Of a stretch of DNA of 64,000 bases, positions 24,301 to 38,204 are shown piece by piece. Each line of letters opens with the position of its first letter. The first letter of the stretch is position 1. The notes beneath the pieces are model-generated. The model saw nothing but the letters and a program-made list of their open reading frames with translations. It ran no database searches and was not told the origin of the DNA. The DNA lies in contig NC_133649.1 of the NCBI RefSeq assembly GCF_009905375.1, forward strand, positions 223,717,275 through 223,781,274, read 5' to 3'. A program made the position numbers and the translations under genes. Source of the DNA: Apium graveolens (taxonomy: Eukaryota > Streptophyta > Magnoliopsida > Apiales > Apiaceae).

Positions 24301-25586
24301 CCTAAAAGGGAGTTCTCGGGTCCTGATGTTAAGAGCAAAAACAGTCTAAAGTAAATCGGACATTACGACGGCTATGTTTACGCGATTTCCCAAATTTTTA
24401 CCATTCCAAATCATATCAATCCAACTACCAATCAACAACAACTCAAGATACACATCAATGCTACTGATTGCAGTCATAATAAGCTCAAGGATCTCAATCC
24501 AATCATATATTATAACATCTCCAAATTCAACTAAACTACTTAACAATTAAGCTCGAATCATGCTTATCATTCAAATTACTACTCATCCATCCAAACCATC
24601 TCCAAACTTCAACATTCAAACTTATTACTAAAGGGTGTGAAGATTTATACCTTTCTTGGAGGGTGGAAATTTACTAGGAAGCCTTATGGAGCCTCCTACA
24701 AGCTTGATCTTTCCAAAGAAATCAAGAACACAAAGTTAGGCTTTAAAGTTTCTAAAAGTCCGATTGAAAGAACTGTAAAAATGAGGGTCTTACCATTCTT
24801 ATTTGGACGAGACTTGTGAACAAGAGTTGTAGGCCATCTCAATACCTTTCCAACGAGCTATAGAACACAACATTTGAGTGAGTATTGAAGGAGATATGGC
24901 AGTTTGAAGTTGCTGTGTTTATTTTGGCCGAGAGCTTGATGAAGAAAAGGGAAGAGCTTTTGTGTTTTTTGAGATTTGTTTTGATTTGCCTTGGTTGGTT
25001 GACTTTGTTTTGTTTTAATCATTTTTAACCATGAAAAATTGTGTGGTTATAAATCAACCACACTTCTTTCCCTTATGTCATGCTTTGGTCATCATGTGAT
25101 GTCACCCTCCACACTTGTCCTCTTCTTGTTGGTTTGATGACATCATCATCCCTAACCTCCTTGATTAACTCTTAATTGCTTGTCTAATGACCGCTGATCT
25201 ATTATACGGTTCGCTTAACTTTCGTTTTCGTTTATCGTTTGAGGGATCATACCCGGGATCTTATTACTTAGGTTTCTTTAAACTTTCTCAATACATTATG
25301 TTCCTTTCATGATCCTCTCTCTTAATCCTTGAATTTAAATCCTTTTTATTCTGTTACCTTATACTCAATTCTTTCTGTATCTGGTAGATTCTCGGGAAAA
25401 ATCAAAGTGTTCGAATTTGGATTCTGACGATCTTTACATACACTTATTTATCATATAGAGTACTAATAATATCTCAGAATATCCATAAAAGAACCCCTAC
25501 CTAGTGTGGCATGAAAAGTTTTCTCATTCAGCAAAAACACTATTCATAAGGGTTTCAAAAATTTTCCAAAAATTGGGGTTATTACA
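21382..25586 (-). repeat. Nested element 3' LTR (left)
   Basis: 4205 bp, TG...CA, includes the 55 bp tandem array and an AT dinucleotide tract (23524-23565). It holds no credible gene; the small reading frames inside recur in the right LTR simply because the LTR is repeated. Confidence 0.9.
23150..23485 (-). repeat. 55 bp tandem repeat array (about six copies)
   Basis: The unit contains 'gagtcataagccctcgaatg' followed by 'aatattcaaataatattca'. Middle copies are identical, outer ones diverged. The inner 'aatattcaaataatatt' is itself near-palindromic. Confidence 0.9.
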
Positions 25587-25601
25587 GTCTCCCCTCCTTA
25601 A
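25587..25601 (-). other. Polypurine tract of the nested element
   Basis: Minus strand TTAAGGAGGGGAGAC abuts the LTR start TGTAATAACCCC. Confidence 0.8.
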
Positions 25602-28600
25602 AAGGATTCCGTCCTAGAATCAGATAGAAAATGAATAGGGATACTCTCTTAGCATTGCACTTTCTAACTCTCGAGTAAATTTTCCCATATTGTGGTCCTA
25701 CCACCAAACTCTTCCTAGTTTGATAATCCTTCTCCTAAGCACTTGTTCCTTTTCACTCTATAACCCTTCCTGGTTGCTCCATATAGGTTACGTCGGGTTG
25801 CATATCTATGTGCTCATATGCCCCTATTTATCTGGCATCTGAATTAGACTTCCTTAACATTGATACGTGAAACACGTTACGACCTGCTACATGTTCGGGG
25901 TTAGGGCTAGCTCATATGCTATCCTCCCAATACGTCTTAATATATCCAAGGGTCCAATAATTCGTGGACTTAGCTTTCATTTCTTTCTGAACCTCATCCT
26001 TCCTTTCCAAGGGAATACCTATAACAACACTAGGTCCCCTACTTCCTATTCCTTGTCCTTTCGTGTCAAATCAACATGCTTCTTATGTCCATCTTGGCCT
26101 ACTACCAGCCGTCCTCCGATTAGGTCTATTATATCCTTGGTCATTTGGACTACTGCGGGTCCGAGCATTCTGCGCTCTACAACTTCATCCTAACATAAGG
26201 GGAATCGACATTGTCTTCCCTCAAAAATCTCATATGGCGATATCTCAATACTGACATATGATCTATTGTCGTGAGAAAACTCAATCCGCGTTATGTGATC
26301 ATTCCAATTTCTTGCAAGTCTATTGCACAGACTTTCATTATAGCTTTTAGCATTAGAGCTTTTGCTTCTCAATACCCATTCTTTTCCAGTTCGTAATCGC
26401 TACTACCTTCCGTTCCTAATATTATACTTGTTATACTTTTGCTCGTTAGCGTTCTATAACCTTTTAATAACCACGTCAACCTTAGTATCACGAATGTGTT
26501 TCCATTCCGAATACTACCACAACTTTATTACTCCTTTTTCAGCTGTTTCTATTTCCCAAAGTTTGATCAATCATATAGAAGTAAAAGAATTCATTGAGAG
26601 ATCACTATGATCATGAACACTTGTTATATCGCATAGTTAGTACAGAAGGTGGCCAGCCTTTAGTACTTGACAAGCAATTAAATAATAGCTGGTATCCTAC
26701 TCGGCTTCTATCACACAGATAGATAGTCATTCGGCAATACCTCCCCTTCTGGAAGGGTTGTTCTTCTCAGTTTATATGAAATGAAAAGAAGAGAAAAGAA
26801 CGAATTGAAGAGAATTGTATATATGAAAAAAATATACTGCCATAAAATATCTGGCTTGGAACCTACCTCTGAACTATAGAGGTTTGTCATAGGAGAACAA
26901 AACATATGTGTATTTATATCAACATCAAGTATTATAGCATCGTATTTCACATGCCTAAATATTTGTTATTCCGTCCATCATTCTATGGACCAAGGCTCTT
27001 CCTCGAGCTTATACACAATCACCTTTGAAACTCCCTCGATATCGAAAATCGAATCTGGGATCTCATTCTAGACATCATCGTTACTAGAATTCTATGCTTG
27101 CACCGCAACCTTCCTCGTATAGTAATACGACTCTCTATTGATAAGAAGGAATAAGTATTCAATAGGTAGATAATCTACTTAATTAGTCTATCAATGATAA
27201 CTTATACACCACCACGACCCGATTAGTGGTACTCAATCTCAACATCCATTCCAATACAACTCTCACGGTTGTAATCAGCTCATTACTCGCAGAATCATTG
27301 CTGCCTTACTATGGTCCACCACTGACCTACTGTAGTCATTCATTTTCCATGAAGTCTTAATAGATAACCATACGGAGTCCATACATGTCGTATCAAATCC
27401 TTCTAAGGAGGTAACATAATCACCATTCATGATTCATGAAGAACACTCCTGATCCTGACATACATACAAGACATGAAGCAGATAAAATTGCAGAAGAGTT
27501 TTAATGAAAGCAATGATAGCAGGTTAATACCATTCTTAATCATATGCCTTCAATAGAAGACTTAACTCAAAGGTTTGTTTAGTCCTTTTTTTTTGAAACA
27601 TGGTCCAGGCTCATTCTCAAGATAGTATCTCCTGAGATAGATAGCCCGCTCATGGCGATTACACGAATTAAACCTTTACCAACTACTATTACGGTTGGGT
27701 ATTGCACAGTCATCAGAAGGAATGTCAATCTTCCAAACCATAATACAACCTTCACAGCTTTAACCATCATCACTGTATTCTTTTGGCACAAGCGCTTATA
27801 ATTATCCTCTTACCTTTAAAGTGTCGGCCACCTCTTTGGCCTTTCCTGATAGTAAAATTTCCTTACAGTCAATGTCATTTTAACCACCTCCAAATAATTT
27901 TCTACCTCATTTCAATCACAACTTATGTGAAGATGTGTTCCTTAAAATCTAATGAGTAAAAAAAATATCACCATCTTTTTCCATAAGTTATTGCCTCAGT
28001 CTTTAGAGGTTAATCACTGTCACGACTGACTTTCAATCATACTTAGAACATCTTTTATCTTAGGCTCTAATTGCCCTGAACAATTTTGACCTTTACTGGT
28101 TCGATCCATACTCTCTCGTGGTTTAACACGTGCCCCTTTTTGGCATCATTATAATTACGTCATATTCCCTTTATCAACATTTCTATTCTTGAGAATTTTG
28201 AATATTACCTTTCTCCTTGTAAAACCTCTAAGGTTATCCTTCAATCGTTCCTCCTGTATTCCCTATATACAGGGCATATCAAAATACCATTTACTAATAC
28301 TAGAACCATTGTCTATATACTTCTGAAAAATTTCTCCACTGATCCTTAAAGGTTATTATTACCTTAATCCTTTCCAATTCATACTGTCAAAACTCATACT
28401 ATCCCTATTAAGGGTGAAATGCCAACCTTTATGCATTCCCCTAGGATTCGTTTTAAGTTACCGATGTTCTATCCTTAATTCCACCTTTAAAAAGGGTACA
28501 TGCATCCTTCCATGGATAAATCAAGTCATACATCCCTGATAGGGGTGTCTTATTCAATCATTCCCACCTCGATAGTATATGCCTAATTTTCACAATTACA

Positions 28601-30720
28601 TCTGTATTCAAAATGAGGTCAATCAATATGGCCTCCAAAAGATAACAACGGTTATCCGCTTTTCTTGCCTAATTTGGTAACGATAACAAGGATATTCTGG
28701 AAGATATTGGTCGTGTTCAACGTGAACCTCTTCTTAATAATTCCTTATTTACTTTTGTTGTTTAATTCAACAGTCATCTCAATGTTGGGATATCTCTCAT
28801 TCCTGGTGTCTCCCTTCCTGGGTATCATGCCACCGGTCTTACATATACTTCACATTCTTGAAGGTCACTTCCTTCATCCAATTTTCCTAATTTCTTACTT
28901 CCTTGTCTCCTCAGTCTATCCGCGTCTCAATATTTATCCTTCGAACTATCTCAAGGTTTCCTCAAATCCTCCCAACTTACAGGGGATAAAATATATGTAT
29001 CTCTTATTCCTTCAATCATCAACTTTAACTCATGGTGAATCACCCTCATCCTGAAAATTACATAATTTTCTATTTCTATTGCTACGAGTCTTTAGGGTTT
29101 CCTCATACCCAACTCCCTTATCATTCCTCAAACTCTATTGCCTTTATATTCCTTTTCCCTTCAGTTTCTTTTTATTTTCCTTTCTCTTATCATTATTTCA
29201 TGAACCCACTAATCATTGACTTCAAGCATCACATCGTTCTGGGATTCTTGTCATCAGAACGAATCTTGACAACTTTTACAACTTAGCTTCATATTTCATC
29301 ATACTCGTCCGCCTTTGTTCTGACTCTAAAGCTTTTACACTATCTCCACAACCTTGGGAATTACTTTCCCGAAAACAATTGACTGAACTTTAATCAGTTT
29401 ATTCTAACCTCTGGCTCCGTGCCTTTCTTGGTCTTTCACCAGTGGTGGCCCTTCTCTTAGGAGGGTAAGTGACAAAAACAGTCTTTTGTGATTCGTCCAT
29501 CACTTAGAATCTCAAATGATTCCTATATTTCCTTTAGCGAGGTTCTTGCCTCGACTGGTTCAACTTGTTCCTTGGAACTCTAAGGGCTTAGCGACTTAAA
29601 GGCCCTAAAAGAATTTCCTACCGCATTGTTTCCTCAAGGTGGTGGTTGGGGATAATAGTCTAAGTTCTGTCTAGATAGGTCCATAAATTGCCGTATAGGA
29701 GTACTGTCTCGGGTCTCCTTTCCTTACTCGACTTTCTGTTTCCTTAGTATGAAATGTTTCAACCTTCTCCCATAATCGGGGTTATCTTATACATTAAAAA
29801 CCTTATTTTCCACTATATTATGTTATGGGTTCTTTCTTTCTTGATGGCAACCTCCCTGACTATCACATTCAGGGTTTGCTCTAAATCTTATTCCTCAAAC
29901 TAGCTTTCATCTAAGATTTCATCTTTAAGCTCTTGAACGTTTGGAACTCGAATTCTATAGGAATACCTCATTATTCCCTTATCATTTTTCTCGATATTAA
30001 TCTTTTATCTAATTGTTGGCTCTCTGCCTTCATTCATCACTTTTTCTGGCACAATATGTTCTTTCCCGAAAATTCGGTCTGTATTGCAATCTCAAACAGC
30101 TTTTCGGTACCGGTTCCGGTTACCTTCACTTCTATTTCCATTTCCTTAAAATCTCTTATAAACTCTCCCAAAGACATTATTATCTCGAGTCTCTCCTTTT
30201 TACTAAGGGCATCAGCCACCACATTGGCTTTCCCTGAATGATAAAGAATCTCCCAATCATAATTCTTGATTAGCTCTAACCACCTCATTTGGCGCATGTT
30301 GAGCTCTTTCTGCGTGAAAATGTACTAGAGCTCCTATGGTTTGTGTAAATCTTGCACTTCTCTCCGTACAAGTATTGCCTCTAATCTTTAGGGCAAAACT
30401 ATTGCCACGAGCCCAAGCTCATGGGTGGGGATATTGAATTTTATATTCCCTTAATTGTCTTGACGCGTACGCGATTACCTTGCTGTGCTGTATATGAAGC
30501 ACCCTAATTCCTTATGCGAAGCGTCACTACACATCACAAAATCTCATTTTCCATCCGGCAACGCCAACATAGGGAACGTCACCAACCTTTGCTTCGGTTC
30601 TTAAAATTTGTTCTCGCATTTCTCTGTCCATTCGAACTTCTCAGTCTTACGAGTAAGCCGCGTTAAAGGGGCTACTATCTTTACAAACTTGAACGAACCT
30701 CCGGTAGTGACCGGCCAATC
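25602..30720 (-). pseudogene. Decayed chromovirus pol of the nested element
   Basis: Minus-strand pieces are recognisable but never in one frame. RT palm end (LAGHYRRFVQ-like, near 30700); RNase H tail with [14 protein letters not shown] and [13 protein letters not shown] (30297-30100); integrase core tail NWNDHITRIEFSHDN and YEIFEGRQCRFPLC (26310-26190); and a chromodomain-like end with VFHVSMLRKSNSDA and FTRELES near 25880-25640. About 3.6 kb lie between the RNase H and integrase pieces, far more than normal, and most of that (26400-29900) I cannot assign; it is C/T-rich with no repeat boundary that I could pair. No product is possible. Confidence 0.75.
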
Positions 30721-31143
30721 CTACCTCTGGTAGTTTCCCTAACCATGGTCATCAATTCCTCAGTGGTCCTTTATTCATTCTTGTCAGGATCCTCCATGGG
30801 ATCCTCCTCAGCAACAATCCCTTCTAGGACAACATCCTCAACCGCTACATCCTCAATATAAACATCATCCGGTCCTGCCTTAGGACGCTCTATCGGATCC
30901 ACAATCCGGTCTCCAATTAGTAATAAAACATCATCGCGTTGTTGCTCCTCAACCTCAGGGTTCGGAGTCCCGCTACCATATACGATAACGAACTACTCTT
31001 CTATCACGATATTTATAAGGGTTCCCATAAGGGTTTTAACTGTCAGTACTACGTTAGGTAGCCCGACTATGAACTTGGCAAGAGTTCTTATTATCTTAGT
31101 TATTATCTTAACGTCACATCATCTCTGAGGTTTATAACGCTTA
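30721..31143 (-). pseudogene. Gag-leader fragment of the nested element
   Basis: On the minus strand an acidic stretch (PEVEEQQRDD, IVAEEDPMEDPDKNE, then a stop and TEELMTMVRETT) follows the primer site. It then passes straight into the RT-domain piece near 30720. Most of gag, protease and the front of RT are therefore deleted. Confidence 0.5.
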
Positions 31144-31155
31144 GCTCTGATACCA
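31144..31155 (-). other. Primer-binding site (initiator tRNA-Met) of the nested element
   Basis: Minus strand TGGTATCAGAGC, perfect, four bases from the right LTR. Confidence 0.9.
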
Positions 31156-31159
31156 CTTC

Positions 31160-33302
31160 TGTAACACCCCCAAATTCGGGGTCGGGGATCCGGGTTGTCA
31201 CGAGTTCCATTTCCCTTAATAACACCCAATCTTAATAATTAATCAACTACTCTGTATTGTGACCCCACAATAAACACACACACCACATGTTATAGTCTCA
31301 GAGATGAACATCCAAAATAATCACAAGTCATTTTATTCCACAATTATCTGTCAATACACCTTAAAAGGGTTTCTGAATAAATTTACATTTCTTTGCCATT
31401 ATTACAATTCATAAATATACATAAGTCTGGTACATCAAAAGTTGAAAGCCTAGCCTATTGGTAGATCCTACCTCGGCTATAACGGCATCAACGCCTACAG
31501 GAAACTGCGGAACGTTTCCTAACCGCTTGCGAATCGGGAGCTTGGTCCTGTTCATCTTTTCTATCTGTTGTTGTGTGATGAAAGAAGAAAGCAAGGGTGA
31601 GCAACAAGCCCACCGAAATAATATGTATAATAATTAACAATATATGAGCATTCTCATAGTACTCATGAAAGTCTTGGTCAAGAAGAAATGAACAAAGTTT
31701 GATATCTTAACGCGACCAAGTCGCAAAATATTCAGTATATATGTATATATATATACTTTTCAAAATCTTGGAAGTCCTCTTCCATGCATAATATACACAG
31801 AGTTCCAGTTTATAACTGTATAAAAATATCGTTGCAAGGTGATCTCATATATCTAACCTTGTCTCAACGTTTTTGTGAAAATCTTTGTCATGCATAAGAT
31901 AATCATTAACCAGATATAAGTTGAAAAGATGAAGTTACAAGATACTCCAATATACTTATATCTTTTCCGAATACTACTTGAACTACCACCGTTCAAGTTA
32001 TAATTAGTTTCAAAAGTTCATCACATAGATGAGACTACAAGACAAGATTTGAATAGATTCAATCTTTGAATATCATTATAAATAATGAAGTTACGAGATA
32101 CTTCATTAAGTCCCGATATATATATACACCTATATATATACATACGTTTCCTGAAAACCTCTGTCATGTAAAGTATGAACAGAATTGCAATATCCAATAA
32201 ATTTGGAAAGGAAAGAATTTTGGCATAAACCTGATATCTTGCTGATCAGGCAAAGATACCAATAAGTAACTTTTTCTACTAGTAGATGGACGAATTCCCC
32301 ACTGGCCATCACCCTGGTCGCAATAGGACCTTATGCTGGACTGCCACTCAGCCATTTACGCATTTGATGGACTCCCACTAAGCCACTTACACTATCATGG
32401 ACGCCCACTAAGCCCATGTTGCTTATGCCGACTCGATAGATGGACTTACTTCCCGAATGTTGGGTAAGTAATCAATTCATTTACCAAAACTGCAACCTTG
32501 TTGCGAATATAAAATACACCACAGAGCTGGATCCCTCAGGTTTTGAGCGAGTATTTAAATCCCCTTTAAAAGGAAGATCTTAAATATAAAAATGAGTTTT
32601 GGGATCCGCTCTAACTTTTAAAAATCATTTTGAAGACTCAAAAATACTTTAAAGAGTGTTTGGAGTAATGCTGATTTAATGAAGTAAATCAGTCCCAATA
32701 TATTTAGAAAATATCTGAATATTATTATTTAAATAATATTCCCATAAAGAATAATCTTTATACAAATAATTGAAGTAGAAGTTGTAAGACTTATACTTGA
32801 AATGAGTATTAAATAACCAAAGATATACTTATACGAAAGTACTATCTTTATTTGAATAATCAAAAATAAGTTTGATTATCGACACCTTATTCTTTAATAA
32901 AATAAAGAATATAACTCAGCAATAATCGGAGTCATAGATCCTCAAATGAATATTCAAATAATATTCATTAAATAATATAAACTGAGTCATAAGCCCTCGA
33001 ATGAATATTCAAATAATATTCAATTAATAAAATAAACTGAGTCATAAGCCCTCGAATGAATATTCAAATAATATTCAATTAATAAAATAAACTGAGTCAT
33101 AAGCCCTCGAATGAATATTCAAATAATATTCAATTAATAAAATAAACTAAGTCATAATTCCTCGAATGAATATTCAAAATAATATTCATTAAATAGAATA
33201 AACGGAGTCATAAGTCCTCGAATGAATATTCAAATAATATTCATTATTTAAAATAAAGTTATCGAATAAACCTTATTCGATTAATAGTTTTGAAAACTAT
33301 AT

Positions 33303-33333
<31 letters not shown>

Positions 33334-35318
33334 ATATACTCGGGAACATCGACTCCCGGTTTTAGAAAATGTTCACCTTTGGGTCCCCTATACTAAGGGT
33401 ATACGCAACTACTGCTTATCTCTAGCATAAGTATTATGCAACTTATAAGCAATTGAATCAACATATATATATCAAGATTACGAAACAGACATGCATATAT
33501 ACCATATCAGCATGCTCCAATATATCACAAAATTTGCTAATAACAATCATGCACTTATCACAAGATAATGCATATACATATATTTACATCACAACAACAG
33601 TATAACGGGTAGAAAACTTGCCTGAGTGCTCCCGGATAGACTTAAGCTTAGAGTGGGTCCGATAACCTATAAACAACAAAATAAGTCAGAATTAAACCCC
33701 GGTCGCTTAAGAAACTAGACTTTAACCAATTGAACTCTAACGTTCGCTTTTGCGCTTAATGATTCACTTAAGTCGCTCGAGTACTCTCGGCTCCACTATT
33801 TTTAATAAATTAACCATTAAGGGTTTTAAGGAGATTCTTTCGCGAGTACCTTACCAACTGCCTAATCCACTTAACATAATTGTTTCAAAGTAAGGCGAGG
33901 GGTAATGGTTCGGTCGCGAAACGTCGTTACTTAAAACGGTCATTTCTCCTAAACCGTACATCGGAATCAAACGAACTACATATCAAAACGAAGCTCGTAA
34001 CATGAACTATCTAATCATGGAAATGGTCAAAACCTAAAAGGGAGTTCTCGGGTCCTGATGTTAAGAGCAAAAACAGTCTAAAGTAAACCGGACATTACGA
34101 CGGCTATGTTTACGCGATTTCCCAAATTTTTACCATTCCAAATCATATCAATCCAACTACCAATCAACAACAACTCAAGATACACATCAATGCTACTGAT
34201 TTCAGTCATAATAAGCTCAAGGATCTCAATCCAATCATATATTATAACATCTCCAAATTCAACTAAACTACTTAACAATTAAGCTCGAATCATGCTTATC
34301 ATTCAAATTACTACTCATCCATCCAAACCATCTCCAAAATTCAACATTCAAACTTATTACTAAAGGGTGTGAAGATTTATACCTTTCTTGGAGGGTGGAA
34401 ATTTACTAGGAAGCCTTATGGAGCCTCCTACAAGCTTGATCTTTCCAAAGAAATCAAGAACACAAAGTTAGGCTTTAAAGTTTCTAAAAGTCCGATTGAA
34501 AGAACTGTAAAAATGAGGGTCTTACCATGCTTATTTGGACGAGACTTGTGAACAAGAGTTGTAGGCCATCTCAATACCTTTCCAACGAGCTATAGAATAC
34601 AACATTTTAGTGAGTATTGAAGGAGATATGGCAGTTTGAAGTTGCTGTGTTTATTTTGGCCGAGAGCTTGATGAAGAAAAGGGAAGAGCTTTTGTGTTTT
34701 TTGAGATTTGTTTTGATTTGCCTTGGTTGGTTGACTTTGTTTTGTTTTAATCATTTTTAACCATGAAAAATTGTGTGGTTATAAATCAACCACACTTCTT
34801 TCCCTTATGTCATGCTTTGGTCATCATGTGATGTCACCCTCCACACTTGTCCTCTTCTTGTTGGTTTGATGACATCATCATCCCTAACCTCCTTGATTAA
34901 CTCTTAATTGCTTGCCTAATGACCGCTGATCTGTTATACGGTTCGCTTAACTTTCGTTTTCGTTTATCGTTTGAGGGATCATACCCGGGATCTTATTACT
35001 TAGGTTTGTTTAACCTTTCTCAATATATTATGTTCCTTTCATGATCCTCTCTCTTAATCCTTGAATTTAAATCCTTTTTATTCTGTTACCTTATACTCAA
35101 TTCTTTCTGTATCTGGTAGATTCTCGGGAAAAATCAAAGTGTTCGAATTTGGATTCTGACGATCTTTACATACACTTATTTATCATATAGAGTACTAATA
35201 ATATCTCAGAATATCCATAAAAGAACCCCTACCTAGTGTGGCATGAAAAGTTTTCTCATTCAGCAAAAACACTATTCATAAGGGTTTCAAAAATTTTCCA
35301 AAAATTGGGGTTATTACA
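31160..35318 (-). repeat. Nested element 5' LTR (right)
   Basis: 4159 bp. It is collinear with the left LTR apart from point changes, small AT-tract differences and a 40 bp deletion near 33887 between GTTTCA direct repeats. Confidence 0.9.
32928..33265 (-). repeat. 55 bp tandem repeat array, second LTR copy
   Basis: Same unit and order of copies as 23150-23485, so the array predates the insertion. Confidence 0.9.
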
Positions 35319-35323
35319 AATAT
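35319..35323. other. Right target-site duplication of the nested element
   Basis: AATAT, matching 21377-21381. Confidence 0.9.
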
Positions 35324-38170
35324 AATAACTCTTTATTTTATCATGGCATTTAACTATCATGAAAAGACTTTTGAACTACTTGCAATACATACTCGAGGGT
35401 TCATGGCATTTCTATATAATTCAAAGATAAGCGAGAGATACGCTTAATTTAAACATATCAAAATGACTCAGGATAATTGCATCGATATATATGAACTGTT
35501 TATAGTAAATACGAAGGTCAAGTTGAATCACTTGCCTTGAGATAGGCTGGTCTGGTCTGACTGGTAGGAGCAACTGGAGCTTCACTCGACTTTTATGGCA
35601 AGTTTTTCCTCGTCTCGAGATCCTACATAAATAATAATCCTCATTATAATATATTCTCACTAACTTAACCTATTTACAACTTGAAATTAAACACGGATGA
35701 CACTTAGGCCTATACACACTTAATTTATATTCACTTTTAATTACAATTGCACACACATAGCCACATATTCACGTATCATATATTAACACCAAATAACACC
35801 ATATATACCATAATGCAACACTATGCTTGGATGATCTCGACTCACCACTTAAGTCACTTGGTCGCTAAACTAGACAAAGTCTTCAAATTTTGGCTCCCTA
35901 ACTCGATGTGCCTTTCCTAAATTATCCAAAACCTATTGACCCTCACCTGTGCCTTTTGCTCTACTGACCTTATACCATCTTACAACTATGGTGGTCGACC
36001 TAATACTCACTTCTAAGTGTTCTAAAACTATGTGATAAGTGATAGTGCTCACTGGTGCAAATTTCAGAATGACAACTATAGTTTCTTGAGTGCATTAGGC
36101 ACTCTTAAACTACAAGTTTTCCTTCAAAAGTTTTACACAAGACTCTCCTGACCTAAGGGCATCTCACAATCTTGATGTGGCTCAAGGGTCTGGCTGGGGC
36201 CTTCTTGGGCCTAAGATAAAAGTCCAAGGTTCCACTGCTTTTCTGGGCAGAAAATGCCCTGACTTGAATTAACTTGTGACACATGGTTCTAACTCATATC
36301 CTATGAACTATGGCTGGAAAAACTTCTCTGACACTCCCTCTAACTAAGTCCCAATAGGGCCTACCCATGACATGGTCAAATCTCCCTATTTCTAAGTTGC
36401 AACAAAACTATCCCCTGCTGGACAAATTTTGTTATTCTACTTGTGCACCTAACCAAATGACATGCAAACCTCCAACCAACTCCTAAAACCTTTTGTATAC
36501 TCCCAATACTAACTTCTGGTGGCTTGGGCCTCAAAGTGCACACCAATGACATGGTCAAAACTCACTCTAAACCTCAGGGTACTAAACTGATTTTCTGCAG
36601 AAACTATAACTCTCATTCTCCAAGGTTTTTGACTTGACAAACTCAACTAACAACAAATCAATACTTAAACCAAGACTTATACATGGTATTCTACTGAACT
36701 AACTCCCTTATTCTCAAAATAACCTTGGTGAGATCATCCTTACCTAAGGTACAATTATGGCAAAACAAGAGAATCTACACTTCACAAATCACAAATCTTC
36801 ATGCTTTTGAAACCACAAGGTATGCATTTTTATAAAAGATAATCACGAATTATTACCATGCAACAAGAAGCATAAATCAATATTAACACATTATACCTAC
36901 TGAAATTAAGGCTCACTAACAAAATCTTTCCAAATGATCAAAATCTTACAACATTCTAAGAGAAATCCTCATGCATGCATGCCTTCGGGTTTTTTCAAAC
37001 CAAAACAACACATTTTCTACATATATTCCATCTTAAAATTGACATGCAATCCTAGCATAAGGTATACCTAGATGATCACTTAGCATGCAAGGAGTTTTAT
37101 CAAATTTTCACCACAAAATTCAAGTCATTATCACATAAACATGCAAAAATTGATCAAAACAACAAGAATGATTTCAAGGACCATTCATTCGGCTCCCATA
37201 TGGTCATGGCCGAATGAAATGGATGGAAATGGCCATTAAATCATTAAGAGTTTCCTTCTCATGACTTGGCACTTATCCATTCATTGTAGTCCTCTCAAAA
37301 ACGACCTTAAATCCATAAGAATCAAGATTGTATTTTGAGTTTCACTAAAACCTTTACATGCAACCTTTAAACTTAAACTTTCTACTCAAAACTCTTTGAA
37401 ATATGAGTGATCATGGTATGGGAAGTAACATTTACTTGTATAAAGAGTAGAATCTTGGTGGAGGAATGAAGAAAAATGGGGAGGGGTGGTTCTCGGCTAA
37501 ACCCGAGAGTGAGAGAGGGAGGGCCGAGAGTGAGGGAGGAGGAGGGAGAGAAGAATGAGTGTGGTGTGAGTGATGAGTGAAAATGATCATGTCTTTGCTT
37601 GTTTTTATGGTATTTGATTTGACAAAATTTGAGTGGAAAGGAGAATTGACAAGTCTATCCCTCCACTTATACTTGGTGCATTTTGCATGCAAGGGTAAAG
37701 AAGGAAATTGGCTAGAGAAATAAGAGTTAGTGGGGTTGGAATTGTCCTCTTTGTCCTTGAAAAGAATGAGAGGGTGGTTTGCATGCAAGGGCTTTCTTGT
37801 AATTTGCTAAATATGACAACTAAAATTTATAATGATTTATTTTTATAAAATAAAATATAAGTTAAAAAATTATAAAATTTATACCATAAAATAACTTGGA
37901 TTTTTAGAGACTTTATAAAATCATTTTCAAAATTTGTGAACAAAATACCTTTTAAAAGAAATTTTTTCCAAATCTTAGAATATTTCTTATAAATCAAAAA
38001 TAAAAAAATTAAATAAACTCTTGCTTTGAAAAATCATATACTACACAAAGCAAATTTATAATGCAGAAATTTTCACTCACACTAGCGTACAATCATTGAA
38101 TATATTTTCATTTGACTTTAATATTATACCAAATCCACAAATAATATTACATAAAATGCCGGTCGTAACA
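35324..38170 (-). repeat. Outer chromovirus 3' LTR, right part
   Basis: Continues the left LTR after the nested insert and matches 44745-47600. It ends CGTAACA at 38170. Its one longer reading frame (37432-37788, minus) recurs in the other LTR and has no family resemblance. Confidence 0.88.
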
Positions 38171-38188
38171 TCCTCTCCCCCTTAAGGG
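38171..38188 (-). other. Polypurine tract of the outer chromovirus
   Basis: Minus strand CCCTTAAGGGGGAGAGGA runs directly into the LTR start TGTTACGACC. Confidence 0.85.
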
Positions 38189-38204
38189 ATTCTGTCCCCA
38201 GAAT

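Larger units (their letters stand above)
21382..35318 (-). mobile_element. Nested chromovirus-like element with young LTRs and a decayed interior
   Basis: LTRs 21382-25586 and 31160-35318 begin TGTAACACCCCC and end TTATTACA. The polypurine tract (25587-25601) and primer site (31144-31155) place the element on the minus strand. It is inserted in the outer element's left LTR with a perfect AATAT duplication. In the first ~300 bp the LTRs differ at about four positions, fewer than the outer pair. The interior (5.6 kb) retains only degraded pol pieces and a gag-leader piece. Confidence 0.9.

Noticed and set aside
28665..29286. Plus-strand hydrophobic frames of 129 and 84 residues
   Set aside because: They are antisense to the decayed nested chromovirus interior and C/T-rich.
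37432..37788. 118-residue minus-strand frame, also at 46811-47260
   Set aside because: It lies in both copies of the chromovirus LTR, is Pro/Ser/His-rich from a low-complexity tract and has no family resemblance.
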